NCBI GenBank assembly: GCA_934047225.1 | Contig: OW203993.1 | Coordinates: 28,472,069-28,536,068 of the forward strand | Source of the DNA: Ypsolopha sequella | Lineage: Eukaryota > Arthropoda > Insecta > Lepidoptera > Ypsolophidae | Length of the DNA: 64,000 nt | Direction: 5' to 3' | In this document: positions 11,565-31,400 of the stretch, one piece after another | Layout of the letters: every line of letters starts with the position of its first letter | Position numbering within the stretch: position 1 is the first letter of the stretch | Program-made: the position numbers and the translations under genes | Notes under the pieces: model-generated | What the model was told of the DNA's origin: nothing | Database searches by the model: none | Seen by the model: the letters and a program-made list of their open reading frames with translations, nothing else

Positions 11565-11718
11565 GCGATTCGGTGAAGCACATCTTAACTTATTTGACAG
11601 GACTAAACTTAATTTAAGCGTCCTGTCCTTGTCTTTTCGATAAAGAAAGAAAAAGACAGGACGCTTAAAATAAGGTTAGTTCTGTCATATAAGTTAAGAC
11701 GTGTTATGCCGAATCGAT
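11565..11718. mobile_element. Hairpin MITE, 'acaggacta' family, copy 2
   Basis: Runs from 'cgattcggtgaagcacatct' to 'gttatgccgaatcga' with internal 'gacaggactaa' and 'gcgtcctgtc' palindromes. It lies between the ZNF330 3' end and copy 1. A half-copy of the right terminus follows at about 11728-11766. Confidence 0.65.
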
Positions 11719-11842
11719 AAGTTAAGTGTCAAATAAGTTACGATGTGCTTCACCGAATCGGTACCAATGTCAGGGATACGGGGCCCTTAAGCCAGCTCAT
11801 ACCGAGAAGGAGGGAATAACGAATCACGATCAAGATTATATC

Positions 11843-11848
11843 TTTATT
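11843..11848 (-). terminator. Polyadenylation signal of ZNF330
   Basis: AATAAA on the minus strand, about 47 nt beyond the ZNF330 stop codon, in an AT-rich setting. Its position fits a short 3' UTR. Confidence 0.6.
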
Positions 11849-11894
11849 AAAATATATACATGTAAACAATTGCACGGTACAATATAGAAGCGTT

Positions 11895-20428
<8,534 letters not shown>

Positions 20429-20435
20429 TTAAAGC

Positions 20436-21655
20436 AAACGCATCCCGCAGCGATGAACTGTGCTGTGCAACGGGTTGCGGCGATCACATAGTGCATCAGT
20501 TTTTTGATGCGATTTGTTTGGTCCGTTTTGTCAAAGCACATCGACGCACGTAATGCATCGAAACAAATCGACAAATTTCGACACGAATTTCTTCAGTTTT
20601 AATTTGGAATTACCTTTTCTACGTAGGTGCCTAGTTTTGAGTACGGCATATAATATAACTTCAGCAATCACGGCCGTAAAGCTGACTCCCTTTTCACACC
20701 TAAACTACATTGTTCTCACTTAAATTAAAACTTACTAAAATATTCCGAAAATTATTCAAAACAAATTACTTATTACTTATTACAAATTAATTATTCAAAA
20801 CAAAAAATATTGTACTTTTTTGTTAAGATTTTGTTTTAGTATTATTTCTTTTCTCATTGTATTGTTTTGTTTTTTTTTAACCTTAATTTAAATTAGTTTT
20901 TAACAGTTTTACGTTTTGCGAAACATGTTTCACTTATGTAGCAAAAATACTATTATTGTTTAATTAAGTATGTTGTGTCTGCCTGTTATTGGGTATGCAC
21001 TCTAATTTAAATTGTTAAAGCTATTTTTATACATATGTCATAGTGTAATATCTGTTGGCAAACCTAATAAATAAATAAATAAAACAAATGACAGCTGTCG
21101 AACATTGCTTCAGTCACATAAAGCAGCAGCAGCTCATGGGCAGAACAGGTTCGTGAAATTTGATGCAGTGTTTGCATTGGACTAATTTTGACGCGCTCAA
21201 TACGGAACAAACCCTGAATATAGAAGCCATTTTAGTTTGGCTGACTGGAACAGATAAGTTTGTGGCACTGTATGTTATCCGTCATTTTGACAGGTAAAAA
21301 ATGGTCATTTATCATTATCACACATCAATCTCCGTAACCCGTTGCACAGTTCACCGCTGCGAGCGATGCGTGTTGTTAAACGCGACAATTTATTTGACAG
21401 AAAAATCTTCATCATGGTCATATTCCGTTTTGCACTACCGATTTACAGGTACGCGTCGCTGCAGCGATGAACTGTGCCAAGGGTTGCGGCGATGGATGTG
21501 TGTTAGACAATCATGAATTCAGGTAACATAAACGTTGCAGAAATCATTGAAAATTATTTGTCAAAGTCATGTAAAATGTCGTTTATTACTCTTTGCAACC
21601 CGTTGCACAGTTCATCACTGCAGCGATGCGTAGCTGTTAACCGCGACAATGGTTA
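20436..21655. repeat. Four alternating copies of a 'cagcgatgaactgtgc' module
   Basis: The module 'gcagcgatgaactgtgc' plus 'gggttgcggcgat' appears forward near 20450 and 21456, and inverted near 21330-21390 and 21592-21650. Inverted copies are followed by '...gttaaacgcgacaat'. The pair 21330-21500 forms a loose palindrome. They lie just upstream of the ZNF330 start, the first only about 80 bp from its ATG. Confidence 0.5.
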
Positions 21656-21889
21656 CGTTTACCTTACACGTTACGTGTTACGTACACTTACTGTCACTAA
21701 AAAGCCGCTAAAATTTGTAGTACCTGGCAAACAATTCGTGACTCCCGCTGAGTGCGAAACCCTAATATCTTAATAATTTTCTTTCCATAATCTTTACATA
21801 ATCACCTATGTATGCTATTACCATGTTTTTTTCTTCATATTTTTCGGTACTCCTGTTTCGGAATTAAGAAAGGAACATGATATGATAAC

Positions 21890-22110
21890 GGTAAAAAATG
21901 CTACACCGTTTCAAGGGTTTTTGTATGAGAATCCCCTTTTTGATTAATTTTTTTTTTCAATTTTCTTATTTGCTGTGAATGGCCGTGATAGAAGCCATCG
22001 TAAAATGTGTTCTATGAAAATTTCAACTGGCTACATATAAATAACGGCTGAAGCTTTAGACCCTTGTGGCAGACATACAGACCGCAGAGGCTTGGTTTTG
22101 CACCCTAAAA
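21890..22110 (+). repeat. Dispersed repeat ('accctaaaa' family), copy 1
   Basis: Shares '...gccgtgatagaagcca', 'aaaatttcaactgg' and the 'ttttgcaccctaaaa' end with 46900-47110, and more loosely with 63500-63715. A common type of lepidopteran non-autonomous repeat; class not assigned. Confidence 0.45.
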
Positions 22111-22735
22111 TAAAGGTATAAGTTTTTGTGTATATTACGATTTCTATTAAAACTTATTAACGTATACTACTTTTCCCTCCGCTTCGCTTATCGTTGCACC
22201 TATTTTTGAATTTTTTGGGACTTGCAAAACAAAAAAAGAAACTGAAAATAGAATGGATGGATTTGTTTTCAATGATTATAATCATGAATAGTCGTAATTT
22301 CTCTTTTATTTATATTTTAAACCCAATATTTTCAACACATTTATTTAAGTTTTTGAGCAAATAAACAGAAACGGTCCCGAAAAAAAAAGAGGCGCAAAAC
22401 GAAACACAAGCAGTGTTAGTTTGTTACACTGCACAAATTATAGAGGGATATGTTACACTGTAAATAATGTTAAGAGTATGTATCCAAAGTGATGGATTTT
22501 GCTGTAATTTATATAAAATCCTTTTTTTTATATAGAATAGACATCAAATTTAATGACAATTTAGCACTATTTTCGGAAATTCATTACTACTTACAGCATC
22601 TGTTTGAGTTTATTTAGCACCCATACCCAAACGTGGTATTATCGGGTTGGCAACTCAAGTTAGGTAGCGTTCCTAAACGCCGGGGTAAAGGCAAAAATTA
22701 ACTGTCACCCGTTCCACAACCATCCGAGTCCCGAG

Positions 22736-22883
22736 TCTTGAATTTGCCTGTTTAATATAGCAGAGTCTTTAAATAAAGACATAAAAGAAGATTTTATTAG
22801 TATCAGCTTTATTCTGCAGTTCCGCCATTCAGTCAGAAGAGGGCGTTGACATATATGTGTCCATAGACATTCATATTCTAACA
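22736..22883 (-). repeat. Copia 3' LTR
   Basis: 148 bp. Read on the minus strand it starts TGTTAGAATATGAATG. It matches 26965-27116 except for one 4-bp gap. Confidence 0.9.
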
Positions 22884-23091
22884 CTCCCTCTCAATTTCAA
22901 GTATCTAATTTTAATTTTATTCTTATCTTGCTTAACATTATCTTCAATAAAAATCAAACAATTTGACTTGAAATTGGGAATTAATTTTTACCATACTGGC
23001 AACCCAAAAAAAAACAAGCTTCTCAAATGTCAATCGACATGTCAGTTCAGTCATCAAAAGTTGATCGAACTGAACATAACCTAATTTACCT

Positions 23092-26000
23092 CTAAGCACA
23101 ACATATCAGTTTATTTCTAAAATATTTAAATTTGTCACAACACAAAGGCTTTGTCATAATGTCAGCAATGTTTTCTTCACTTGGTACATATTTCACCTGT
23201 AATAACTTTTTGTAAACAATGTCCTTTATGAAGTGTACCTTAATATCAATGTGTTTTGATCTTTTTGTGTTTTCATAGTTAGAAATCATCTTGATAGCAC
23301 TGTTATTATCTATAAACATCACTGTACTACACTGTCCAAATTCACTGCATAGTCCTTTGATGTACATAAGCTCGGCTGCACACATAGCTGCTGCAACATA
23401 CTCGGATTCTGCGGTTGACAGGGCAACTGCAACTTGCTTCTTCGAGGACCAGGAGATGAGGTTATCACCATGAAAGATAGCCATGCCACTGGTGCTTTTT
23501 CGATCAGATTTATCACCTGCCCAATCCGCATCGGTAAATGCTAAAATATTGAAATTTTCTTCACATTTTTTGTACGTTAATACGAGTTTCTTTGTTCCTT
23601 TCAGATACTTTAAAATTCTCTTTCCTGCTTTCCACAATTCTTCAGTGTATTTATCTAGGTATCTGCTAAGGAAACTGGTAGCAAACGTAATATCAGGTCT
23701 GGTCATCATAGAAAGGTAAGTAAGGCTTCCCACAAGCTCTCTATATGGTACTTCTCTTTTATTTTCAGATTTTTCTTCAGGCTGAAAGTTGGTGACCATC
23801 GGTGTAGCTACAGCATTGCAGTCACTCATGTTAAATTTTTGTAATAATTTATTAATAAATCTTTCCTGTGATAATGTTAACGTGTTTTCATTCCTTTCAA
23901 TATCAATAGCTAGAAAACTCTTCACATAGCCCATATCTTTTGCTTTGAACTCAGACTTCAATTTTTGTACTGTATAATCAATACTTTCTGAATCTCCAAT
24001 TAATAAAATGTCATCAACAAATATGACTAGCCATATGTTTGGTCCTGTGTACAGACATACATCATATGTAGATCTTTTCATTTGGACAGACTCGCAGAAC
24101 TTATTAATTGTTTCATTCCAACATCTTGGTGATTCTTTAAGTCCATACATGGCCTTTCTCAACTTTAATACTTTATTCTTATCAAGCATATTCACTCCTT
24201 CCGGTATCTTGATATAGACTTCTGAGTCTGCATCTAACTGACTATTCAAAAAAGCTGATGGTACATCTAGCTGTCTTATCTCCCAGTTATTTGTAATAGC
24301 TTGTGATAGCATCAGTCTTATAGTTGTCATTTTGGCCACAGGTGAATATAGCTCTTGGCTCATATTATCTTGCTGAAATCCTTTGGCAACGAGACGAGCT
24401 TTCTTAGATCTATCCTGTTTGGTACGAAAAACCCATTTTGTCTCTATGGCCTTTTGATCTTCTGGTAATGAACATTCTGTCCATACTTCTAAGTCTTGCA
24501 AAGATTTTATTTCCTTATTAATAGCTTCTTGCCATTCTTGCCCTTGTTCAATTGCTTCCTCGTATGTGAGAGGGTCACCTTCTGTTATTAGGGCATATAC
24601 CAGGTTTAGCTCAAAATCATTATATCTCGGTGGTGGTTTTACTTGGCGTTTTGGTCTCTCTGTATCTTCACGAAGCGTGTCATTTTCTGCGGACCGTGTC
24701 TCCACCGCTGATTTTGGTTCAACTTCTTTCTGTTCTTGTCTCTCGGTATTTTCTTGATATTCTTCTTCTTCTTCATAGTATATTTGGCTTCTGTTAGTAT
24801 TCGTTATTTTCTTCTCATATGTAAAATCACTTTCATCAAACTTAACATCTCTTGAGATGACTATTTCATCTGTTTCTGGATTCCAAAGTCTATAACCATT
24901 TCCGCTGTAACCCACCATTCTTGTTTCAGTTGCTCTAGGCTCTAATTTTCTTTTCTTTGGGAGGTTTACCACCCATGCCTTGCTGCCAAAAATAACTAGG
25001 TTGTCAATCTTAGTAATTCCATACATTGCATTAGCAGGTGTATCTCCTTTCAATGTGACAGTAGGCGATCTATTCAGCTGATAAGTGGCACATCTTAAGG
25101 CTTCTCCCCATAGGTACTTCGGTAGATTGCTGTCTAAGAAAAGCGCTCTTGCCTTATCCATTAGAGTCCTATTTAATCTCTCCGCCACTCCATTCTGCTG
25201 TGGGGTGTAGCTGCATGTATACTCTTGCTTTATGCCATTATTATTACAATAGTTTTTCAGCTCCTTTCCTTGAAATTCTCCACCATTATCTGTTCTAATT
25301 CTAGTCACAGTTATTCCATTTGCCTCCATTCTTCTTAAATACTGTACTATGTATTCTGTTGCTTGACTTTTACATTTCAGTATGTTTACTTCGGTGAAGT
25401 GTGTGTAGTCATCGATTATCGTCAAGTAGTATTTTTCTTCATTATTTGTTTCTGGGCTTAGTGGACCTCCAATATCGCAGTAAATCAGTTCTCCAGCTCT
25501 CTTTGTTCTGGGTAACTCTTTTGTGTTAAAAGGGTTTCTTGCTGCTTTAGCCTTCATGCAAACAGAGCATTTTTCATCTGACTGCGGTAGCCCTAGGATT
25601 TTCATTCCGCCACGATTCAAGTGACCTAACCTCATATGCCATGTATTATTGTCCTTTGTCACAAGTGAACTCGGCTCTATAGGTGTACATTTTAGTATGT
25701 ACAAACTTCCATCACACTTTCCTTTTATTTTTCCCACAGGTGTTTTGATCACTGCAGTATTTTTCTTAAATATTACTTCACACCCTTTACTGCTGAGTTT
25801 CTTGACAGAAATAAGATTATGAGAGAGGTTTCTCACTATCAATGCTTCCATTGTCATTGTCACATTATTTTGTGACTTCAACTTTAATTTTCCTTTCTTA
25901 TTTACTTTTATTACCTCACCATTAGCTACTTTGATATGGACCTCAGGTATTTCTTGAATATCTTCCATCAAGTTCATGTAGTTTTCATTGATCATATTAT

Positions 26001-26883
26001 AAGTAGCACCCGAGTCAATAACAAGAGTCAGATTTTGAGTATTCTGTGACGCTGTGCCTGCATATACAATAAAACTAAAGTTGTCTTCTGCTAAATTTGC
26101 AGTCGAAGGTCGTCGTTGACCTCTACCTCGTCCTCTAGCACGGCCTCTACCTCTACCTCTATTCTTCGGACAGTCTCGGATAAAATGGTTTGTCTCACCA
26201 CACTTATAACATTTTCTTACTTCGCCAGTAAAACCAAACTCATCTTTTGATACACTTTGATTTTTATGCCTCAGTTCTGCATCCAACAATTTTCTTTTAG
26301 TGTACTCCAGCGTCAACTCTATATTAGCTGCTTCGAGAGCTGTAATGACTGGTTGGTACAGCTGATTGTCGATACTTAGGAGAAGGTGGCACACCTTGTC
26401 AGTTTCTTCTAACTTGCCATCACCCTCAAGCTCCCTTATTAGTGAATCAAATTTATTGAAGTGATCTTCTAAATTTTCTTCCGTTTGGTGTTTCAGGGTT
26501 AGCAGTTTTTGACGTAAATACAACTTACTGAGAGTACTTTTTCTCTCAAACATTTTTCTAAGGTTTTGTACCATCTCTTTACTTGTTTTACTATCTTTGA
26601 TATACTCTAAGTGTTTGTCTTTTAGCGACTGCACTATTATACTTTTGGCTTTCGCATCTCCCTTTTTAAACTTTTCATCTTCTTTAATCTTTTTGTAGAT
26701 TTGATCTAAGCTTAAGTCGTTGTCTGCAACATGTCGACAGTCTTTTTCTTCCATTAAGGTAAATACTCTAAATATCCAGTTGGAAAAGTTTGTGCCATCA
26801 AGGAATGGCACCGATGCCGCCGACGCCGGTATAGCTTGGGTTGCTGACGCCATTTTAGCAATTTTCTTTATATTGCGCGTCAC
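23092..26883 (-). CDS. Copia-type Gag-Pol polyprotein
   Basis: An uninterrupted 1263-residue frame. Domains in order: UBN2-type gag (about 20-210), CCHC knuckle CYKCGETNHFIRDC (225-238) with a following Arg/Gly stretch, aspartic protease VIDSGAT (D290), the His-Cys zinc segment WHMRLGH...CSVC (416-442), and an integrase core with D470, D532 and E568. Reverse transcriptase follows with IFVDDILLIG and last RNase H (FTDADWAGD, ALSTAESEY). This is the canonical copia order, integrase before RT. All catalytic residues I looked for are present, so the copy could be autonomous. The start is taken as the first Met (MTRNIKK); MASATQ ten residues on is an alternative. It makes virus-like particles, copies its RNA from a tRNA primer and integrates the DNA. 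Confidence 0.95.
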   Translation of the reverse strand: MTRNIKKIAKMASATQAIPASAASVPFLDGTNFSNWIFRVFTLMEEKDCRHVADNDLSLDQIYKKIKEDEKFKKGDAKAKSIIVQSLKDKHLEYIKDSKTSKEMVQNLRKMFERKSTLSKLYLRQKLLTLKHQTEENLEDHFNKFDSLIRELEGDGKLEETDKVCHLLLSIDNQLYQPVITALEAANIELTLEYTKRKLLDAELRHKNQSVSKDEFGFTGEVRKCYKCGETNHFIRDCPKNRGRGRGRARGRGRGQRRPSTANLAEDNFSFIVYAGTASQNTQNLTLVIDSGATYNMINENYMNLMEDIQEIPEVHIKVANGEVIKVNKKGKLKLKSQNNVTMTMEALIVRNLSHNLISVKKLSSKGCEVIFKKNTAVIKTPVGKIKGKCDGSLYILKCTPIEPSSLVTKDNNTWHMRLGHLNRGGMKILGLPQSDEKCSVCMKAKAARNPFNTKELPRTKRAGELIYCDIGGPLSPETNNEEKYYLTIIDDYTHFTEVNILKCKSQATEYIVQYLRRMEANGITVTRIRTDNGGEFQGKELKNYCNNNGIKQEYTCSYTPQQNGVAERLNRTLMDKARALFLDSNLPKYLWGEALRCATYQLNRSPTVTLKGDTPANAMYGITKIDNLVIFGSKAWVVNLPKKRKLEPRATETRMVGYSGNGYRLWNPETDEIVISRDVKFDESDFTYEKKITNTNRSQIYYEEEEEYQENTERQEQKEVEPKSAVETRSAENDTLREDTERPKRQVKPPPRYNDFELNLVYALITEGDPLTYEEAIEQGQEWQEAINKEIKSLQDLEVWTECSLPEDQKAIETKWVFRTKQDRSKKARLVAKGFQQDNMSQELYSPVAKMTTIRLMLSQAITNNWEIRQLDVPSAFLNSQLDADSEVYIKIPEGVNMLDKNKVLKLRKAMYGLKESPRCWNETINKFCESVQMKRSTYDVCLYTGPNIWLVIFVDDILLIGDSESIDYTVQKLKSEFKAKDMGYVKSFLAIDIERNENTLTLSQERFINKLLQKFNMSDCNAVATPMVTNFQPEEKSENKREVPYRELVGSLTYLSMMTRPDITFATSFLSRYLDKYTEELWKAGKRILKYLKGTKKLVLTYKKCEENFNILAFTDADWAGDKSDRKSTSGMAIFHGDNLISWSSKKQVAVALSTAESEYVAAAMCAAELMYIKGLCSEFGQCSTVMFIDNNSAIKMISNYENTKRSKHIDIKVHFIKDIVYKKLLQVKYVPSEENIADIMTKPLCCDKFKYFRNKLICCA

Positions 26884-26950
26884 CCTTTACTTTTTCTTTA
26901 CACCACTTTTTACTGCAGTTTCTGTGCCATCTGACTGATTGGGCAATATC

Positions 26951-26964
26951 CTAGGCCCATAACC
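26951..26964 (-). promoter_or_regulatory. Putative primer binding site of the copia element
   Basis: GGTTATGGGCCTAG on the minus strand, directly adjacent to the 5' LTR. It resembles the internal initiator-tRNA-Met site used by insect copia elements. The tRNA match is from knowledge of the family and was not computed. Confidence 0.55.
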
Positions 26965-27116
26965 TCTTGAATTTGCCTGTTTAATATAGCAGAGTCTTTA
27001 AATAAAGACAGACATAAAAGAAGATTTTATTAGTATCAGCTTTATTCTGCAGTTCCGCCATTCAGTCAGAAGAGGGCGTTGACATATATGTGTCCATAGA
27101 CATTCATATTCTAACA
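26965..27116 (-). repeat. Copia 5' LTR
   Basis: 152 bp, the promoter-side LTR for the minus-strand polyprotein. Carries an extra AGAC relative to the other LTR. Confidence 0.9.
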
Positions 27117-27165
27117 CCGAGTGTAAAACAGTCGTTCGTTCATATATCTTGTGGGCTTGTGGGCG

Positions 27166-28492
27166 AATTCATAAACTACGTTAACTAGGGGTCACGACAC
27201 GGGTTTTAATGCCTTCTCTGTCGCACTCGTTGAAAATTGTATAGGTATGCTAGCCTGCTGTCAGTGTTGGAACCTGCCGAAATTGTTAATTTATGAATGG
27301 CTATCTAAATTTTAGATAATAAAGATAATTTTTTAGATTCTAAACTGTAAAATCTTTTTTTTTTTTATTTATCCCTTCAGAGAAATGCTAAGACACTAAA
27401 CCATACTGCCTTTTCTGTTGTTCTATCTGTCTTTTTAATAGGCCATCACGCCTTTTCTGAGTTTTTATTATCCGTTTATAGTCACTGTTAGTTATATCCT
27501 CTCTTGAGGATCATCTAATCTAAAGTTCGTTCGTGCTAAAGTGATCGACCTCTAACACGAAAACACAGTTGGGTTAGAAAATATACACGAAAAGGCACAG
27601 CCTGCACTTTTGTTCCATTGAAAAATACACTACACTGGTTATGGGGCTTTCAATTCACAACATTCTATCACTTTTGTTGGTCAAAACACCCAAAATGCAA
27701 TATTTTTTGCAAAACAAAAAAATGACACCATTACTATTTCGCGCATTTCACTTTGACCGTTAATTAAATCAGGCGTTTAGGAACGCTACCCTAATAGAGT
27801 GTAAACAAATTACTTCATAAATCATAACAAACCGATTTTTGTATTTATTTATTTTTGTAGCTTCAATCAATGTTAATACAAACGACGTAGTTAGGGAATA
27901 AGCTTCGGTTACCTACTTTATTTTTGTTAGTCCGAAGGTCTCCGGAAGACTAACAACACGACATGGTCTCAATTATGAATCTGGTAAGAAGTAATTTAAT
28001 TTCTATTTTGAATATTTATATCAGATATTGATACCTAGTAGAACCTAGTAGCCAATAAATCTATAAATATAGAACCTATTATCTAAGGTTTAGCCCCTTT
28101 GTGTTTGACTTTTAATCAAGTGTTCACTACTATCTGTGCTGTCTGCTATTTGTCTTTTTATTTATTTTGGAAGGCCTGGAAGATTGACTAGAGATGCATT
28201 TTCGTTTAGTTTTATATAAAGGGGGGTATCGCGCCCCCTTATCGACACTCCGACTAAAATTTGAGGAAACATCATCAGAAGCCAGATAAAATGGCATAGA
28301 ATTCACTACTGTGTCTCACTGCCATACCTTTTGTCACAAATCTCAGCACTCAGAACCCCATTCATTATTTGACACTTTCTTCAGGTTCCAACACTGAAAG
28401 CAGGACAGGATAGCATATACAATTTTCAATGCGTGCATCAGAGATGACAATAGAACCCATGTCGCTACCCTAGTTTATAAATTCGCCCCAGA
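27166..28492. repeat. Inverted pair of ~120-bp repeats flanking TMEM86 exon 1
   Basis: 27166-27300 starts 'gggcgaattcataaacta' and runs to 'cagtgttggaacctg'. 28383-28492 is its diverged reverse complement, from 'caggttccaacactga' to 'agtttataaattcgcccc'. The start codon exon of TMEM86 lies between them. It could be one large TIR element or two solo copies. Confidence 0.55.
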
Positions 28493-31400
28493 AACACTAA
28501 AATTTTTCCGATAGTGCCCCTTATTGAAACTTGAACACGTATCTCTCCCTATCCTCCCTATAGGGAGCACTATGAGCTTTTCATTATAGTATATCTCCTC
28601 AATCAAGCATGCGGAATTCACACATGCGGAATACAAACAGTAAAATTGCCTAAATATCAATAAAGGTGTGTCAAGAGTCGTAGCAGATGGAAATTTGTCT
28701 ATGTCAACCCCTTTAGGAAAGAGGTGTGAGTATATATGGTGACAATGTATTAAGACATGTATGACCCTACCATTATATGGCAAGTGGAGATAGACATGAT
28801 AATTTTTATTGCCATGTGATGGCAGTGTGCATTGAGGGGATGGGAGGTGGGAGGATATGCAGACTAACAGTAAGGATAAAAAAATAAAAATAGTGGCATA
28901 GGAAGTGACAATGGTATTGATTCGACTAAACACAACTTAACTAATTTGACAGGACTAACCTTATTTTAAGCATTCTGTCTTTGTCTTTTCGATACGGAAA
29001 GAAAAAAACAGAAGGCTCAAATTAAGTCTAGTTCTAACGAATAAGTTAAGTCGTGTTGCGCCGAATCGACACAACTGAATGCTCTTTTATTTTAAATTTA
29101 TCTTTGTAGATAATTATTATATTATCTGAAAGATGGTTCTTTGAGCCAAGGTCTGGACTGGGATATATTGTTTTAGTAACAACGTTAATTACTAACACAC
29201 CAGCTAAGCATTCCTGAAAGAAAATTCTCCTTACATGACCTTCCCTTAAAAACAATAGCTAGGTCCTTGATCAGTAAAAGTCACCTTCATTGTTATCATA
29301 ATATATGTTGATGAAGTTAATAATGCACAGTCGGTATCATAATCAGTCAAGTGATCGGTTGACCTCAGTGAGTTTGATCTATTTTTAGGTGGGTGGATGG
29401 ATGGCCTATAATGAATTAATTTTTAGATTTTGAAGAATAATAGAAATCTATAAATACAGGGTGTTAAGATGAAGTTGCTGAAGCCAGAAACCGGTGACAG
29501 TACTTGTCCATAGGAACTACTTTTCGTGAAAAAAAATTGAGAAATGGGAGAAAAAAAAAAACAGTTGTCTCATACATTTTGATCAGGTAGCTATGTAACT
29601 TTACTATGGAACAGCTGTTTTTTTTTCGCGATTCGAGTAATAACTCCATAGTAAAAATTGTTTTTTATGGATGAGTGTGCTACTTGTTTTTGATATAATG
29701 AATGCACACGAAAGCGCTATATGATTTCACTCCTTGTTCTTTCCGAACAGAGATGTCTTGTATTTCTCATTATTACTACAAAAAAGCAACAGGTTGTCGG
29801 AGAGATTACTGTTCATTATTTAAGCTAATACTTTGTGTCATGTAGTACCTTTGGCCATTATGTTCACTATGTTCAGCTTTGGGAAAGTATTGTTGTTTTC
29901 TTATTTACCGTTTTGCAAAAAGGTTATTTCCATCTGGGTCCGTTGCACCACATATGATGATACGACACACTTCTCATATCACTTCAACTTATAATTTTGA
30001 TAATCTAAACTTCATTTTACACTTTCCAACAATTTATTTTAAGTCGCTAATTTTCTTTTTTTAATAAATTTTTTCACAAATCATGTAAAGCCACAAATAT
30101 TTATTTAAATATTAATTTCTAACGTTGACCAATACTTGTATTTACCTTAAGAAATAAACTAATTATGTATTTTTGTAAAGCTTGATGTACGTTTTGAATA
30201 CAGATTATTATTTATTATTACATATACGTTTACCTAATAATAAGGTTGTGTGTGTGTAGGTAAAGCGGGCGGGGTGGCGCGCGCGGCTCGTGCCGTTCTT
30301 CAAGTGTGTGTGGCTGTACTTCGCGGCGGTGTGCGGCGCGGGGGACGGGGAGGGTGACGGGGGCGCGGCGGGGGCGTGGCGCGTGCTCGTAGCGGCGGTG
30401 AAGTGCGCCCCGGTGCTGTGTCTGCTCGGGCTCGTGTTGCTGCAGCGCGCCCACACACCGCTCACCTGCAGGTAACGAGCTCTCTACATATCGCCACTAC
30501 ATATATCCACCAGCAGGGGTGTTTCGTAGTGTCACCGGAACTGTCAACACTCGTAAACTTTTTGCCAACGATTTTTCTTCCCAATGTGTTAGCCTTATCG
30601 GGCACAAATACACGCTGTTTCGGGCTTTTCGGTTTACCAATGTTTTCCTTCACCGTTTATTAAAGCCAATTCTGAAAACTTAGTTTTTCCAAAGCAATTT
30701 ATTTAGCTTCAGTTCCTAACGCTTAAGGGGGTATACCGTCAAAATCGACAATTTTGAAGTTATTTATCTGCTATTCAAGAAAAGTCCCAAGTGAAATACA
30801 TTACTATAACAATTTTGGGACCTTTTTCTAGATTCTGGACTATCAGAAATGCGATTGGAGAAATTTCACTCGATAGAAATAATTATTGAAATGAGATCTA
30901 AATTTATACTTTATTTGATATTCTGACAAATTAGGATAGCATACAGACTTCAAAAATATTTATTTAGATGGGTTGTAACAATGCCTAAATTACTGGTTAT
31001 GGAAATTTTCATAGCTATTTAAGTTAATTTTTTATTAATTTAAAACCGACTTTTTGTAAATTTTTCTCGATTCCGTCCCTCTTGCACTGCGGGTCTTTCC
31101 GCCTGGAGTAACAGGGACCTTTGCACGGACGATATATCACCTTAAGAAGAAAATTTAGTTTGACAGCATTAAAACCGCTTTCAGAATTTGCTTTACTATG
31201 TAAATAAATTCCGAAAACTCATTAGTGGCAGGATTCGAACACAGGTTTCAAGACCGGGTCTTACCTACTCAGCTACCGCTACTTCCGCTTCTCTGTATAC
31301 ACTCACATGTTGCCATCACTTTTTATGCAGGCTTACTTTTAGATCTTTTTTAACTGATGTGATGATACATTGCTGTTTCAACAGTACCAATGTTCGAATA

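Larger units (their letters stand above)
22736..27116 (-). mobile_element. Ty1/copia LTR retrotransposon, nearly intact
   Basis: The element is 4381 bp, bounded by CCGAG at 22731-22735 and 27117-27121 (5-bp target duplication). LTRs are 22736..22883 and 26965..27116. They appear identical except for a 4-bp AGAC indel, which points to recent insertion. A minus-strand primer-binding-site-like GGTTATGGGCC follows the 5' LTR, and a purine-rich GAGAGGGAG precedes the 3' LTR. A single long open frame encodes the polyprotein. It lies between ZNF330 and TMEM86. Confidence 0.93.
22662..27792. mobile_element. Older TIR element interrupted by the copia insertion
   Basis: 'ggtagcgttcctaaacgcc' at 22662-22680 is inverted as 'ggcgtttaggaacgctacc' at 27773-27791. 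The copia element and its duplication sit between them, so the copia is nested in an older element of about 0.7 kb. No coding is seen in the residue, and the outer target duplication is unclear. Confidence 0.4.

Noticed and set aside
28475..28933. 152-codon hydrophobic frame on the minus strand
   Set aside because: Overlaps a LINE-derived segment and a MITE end; composition follows AT-rich DNA and no family is recognisable.
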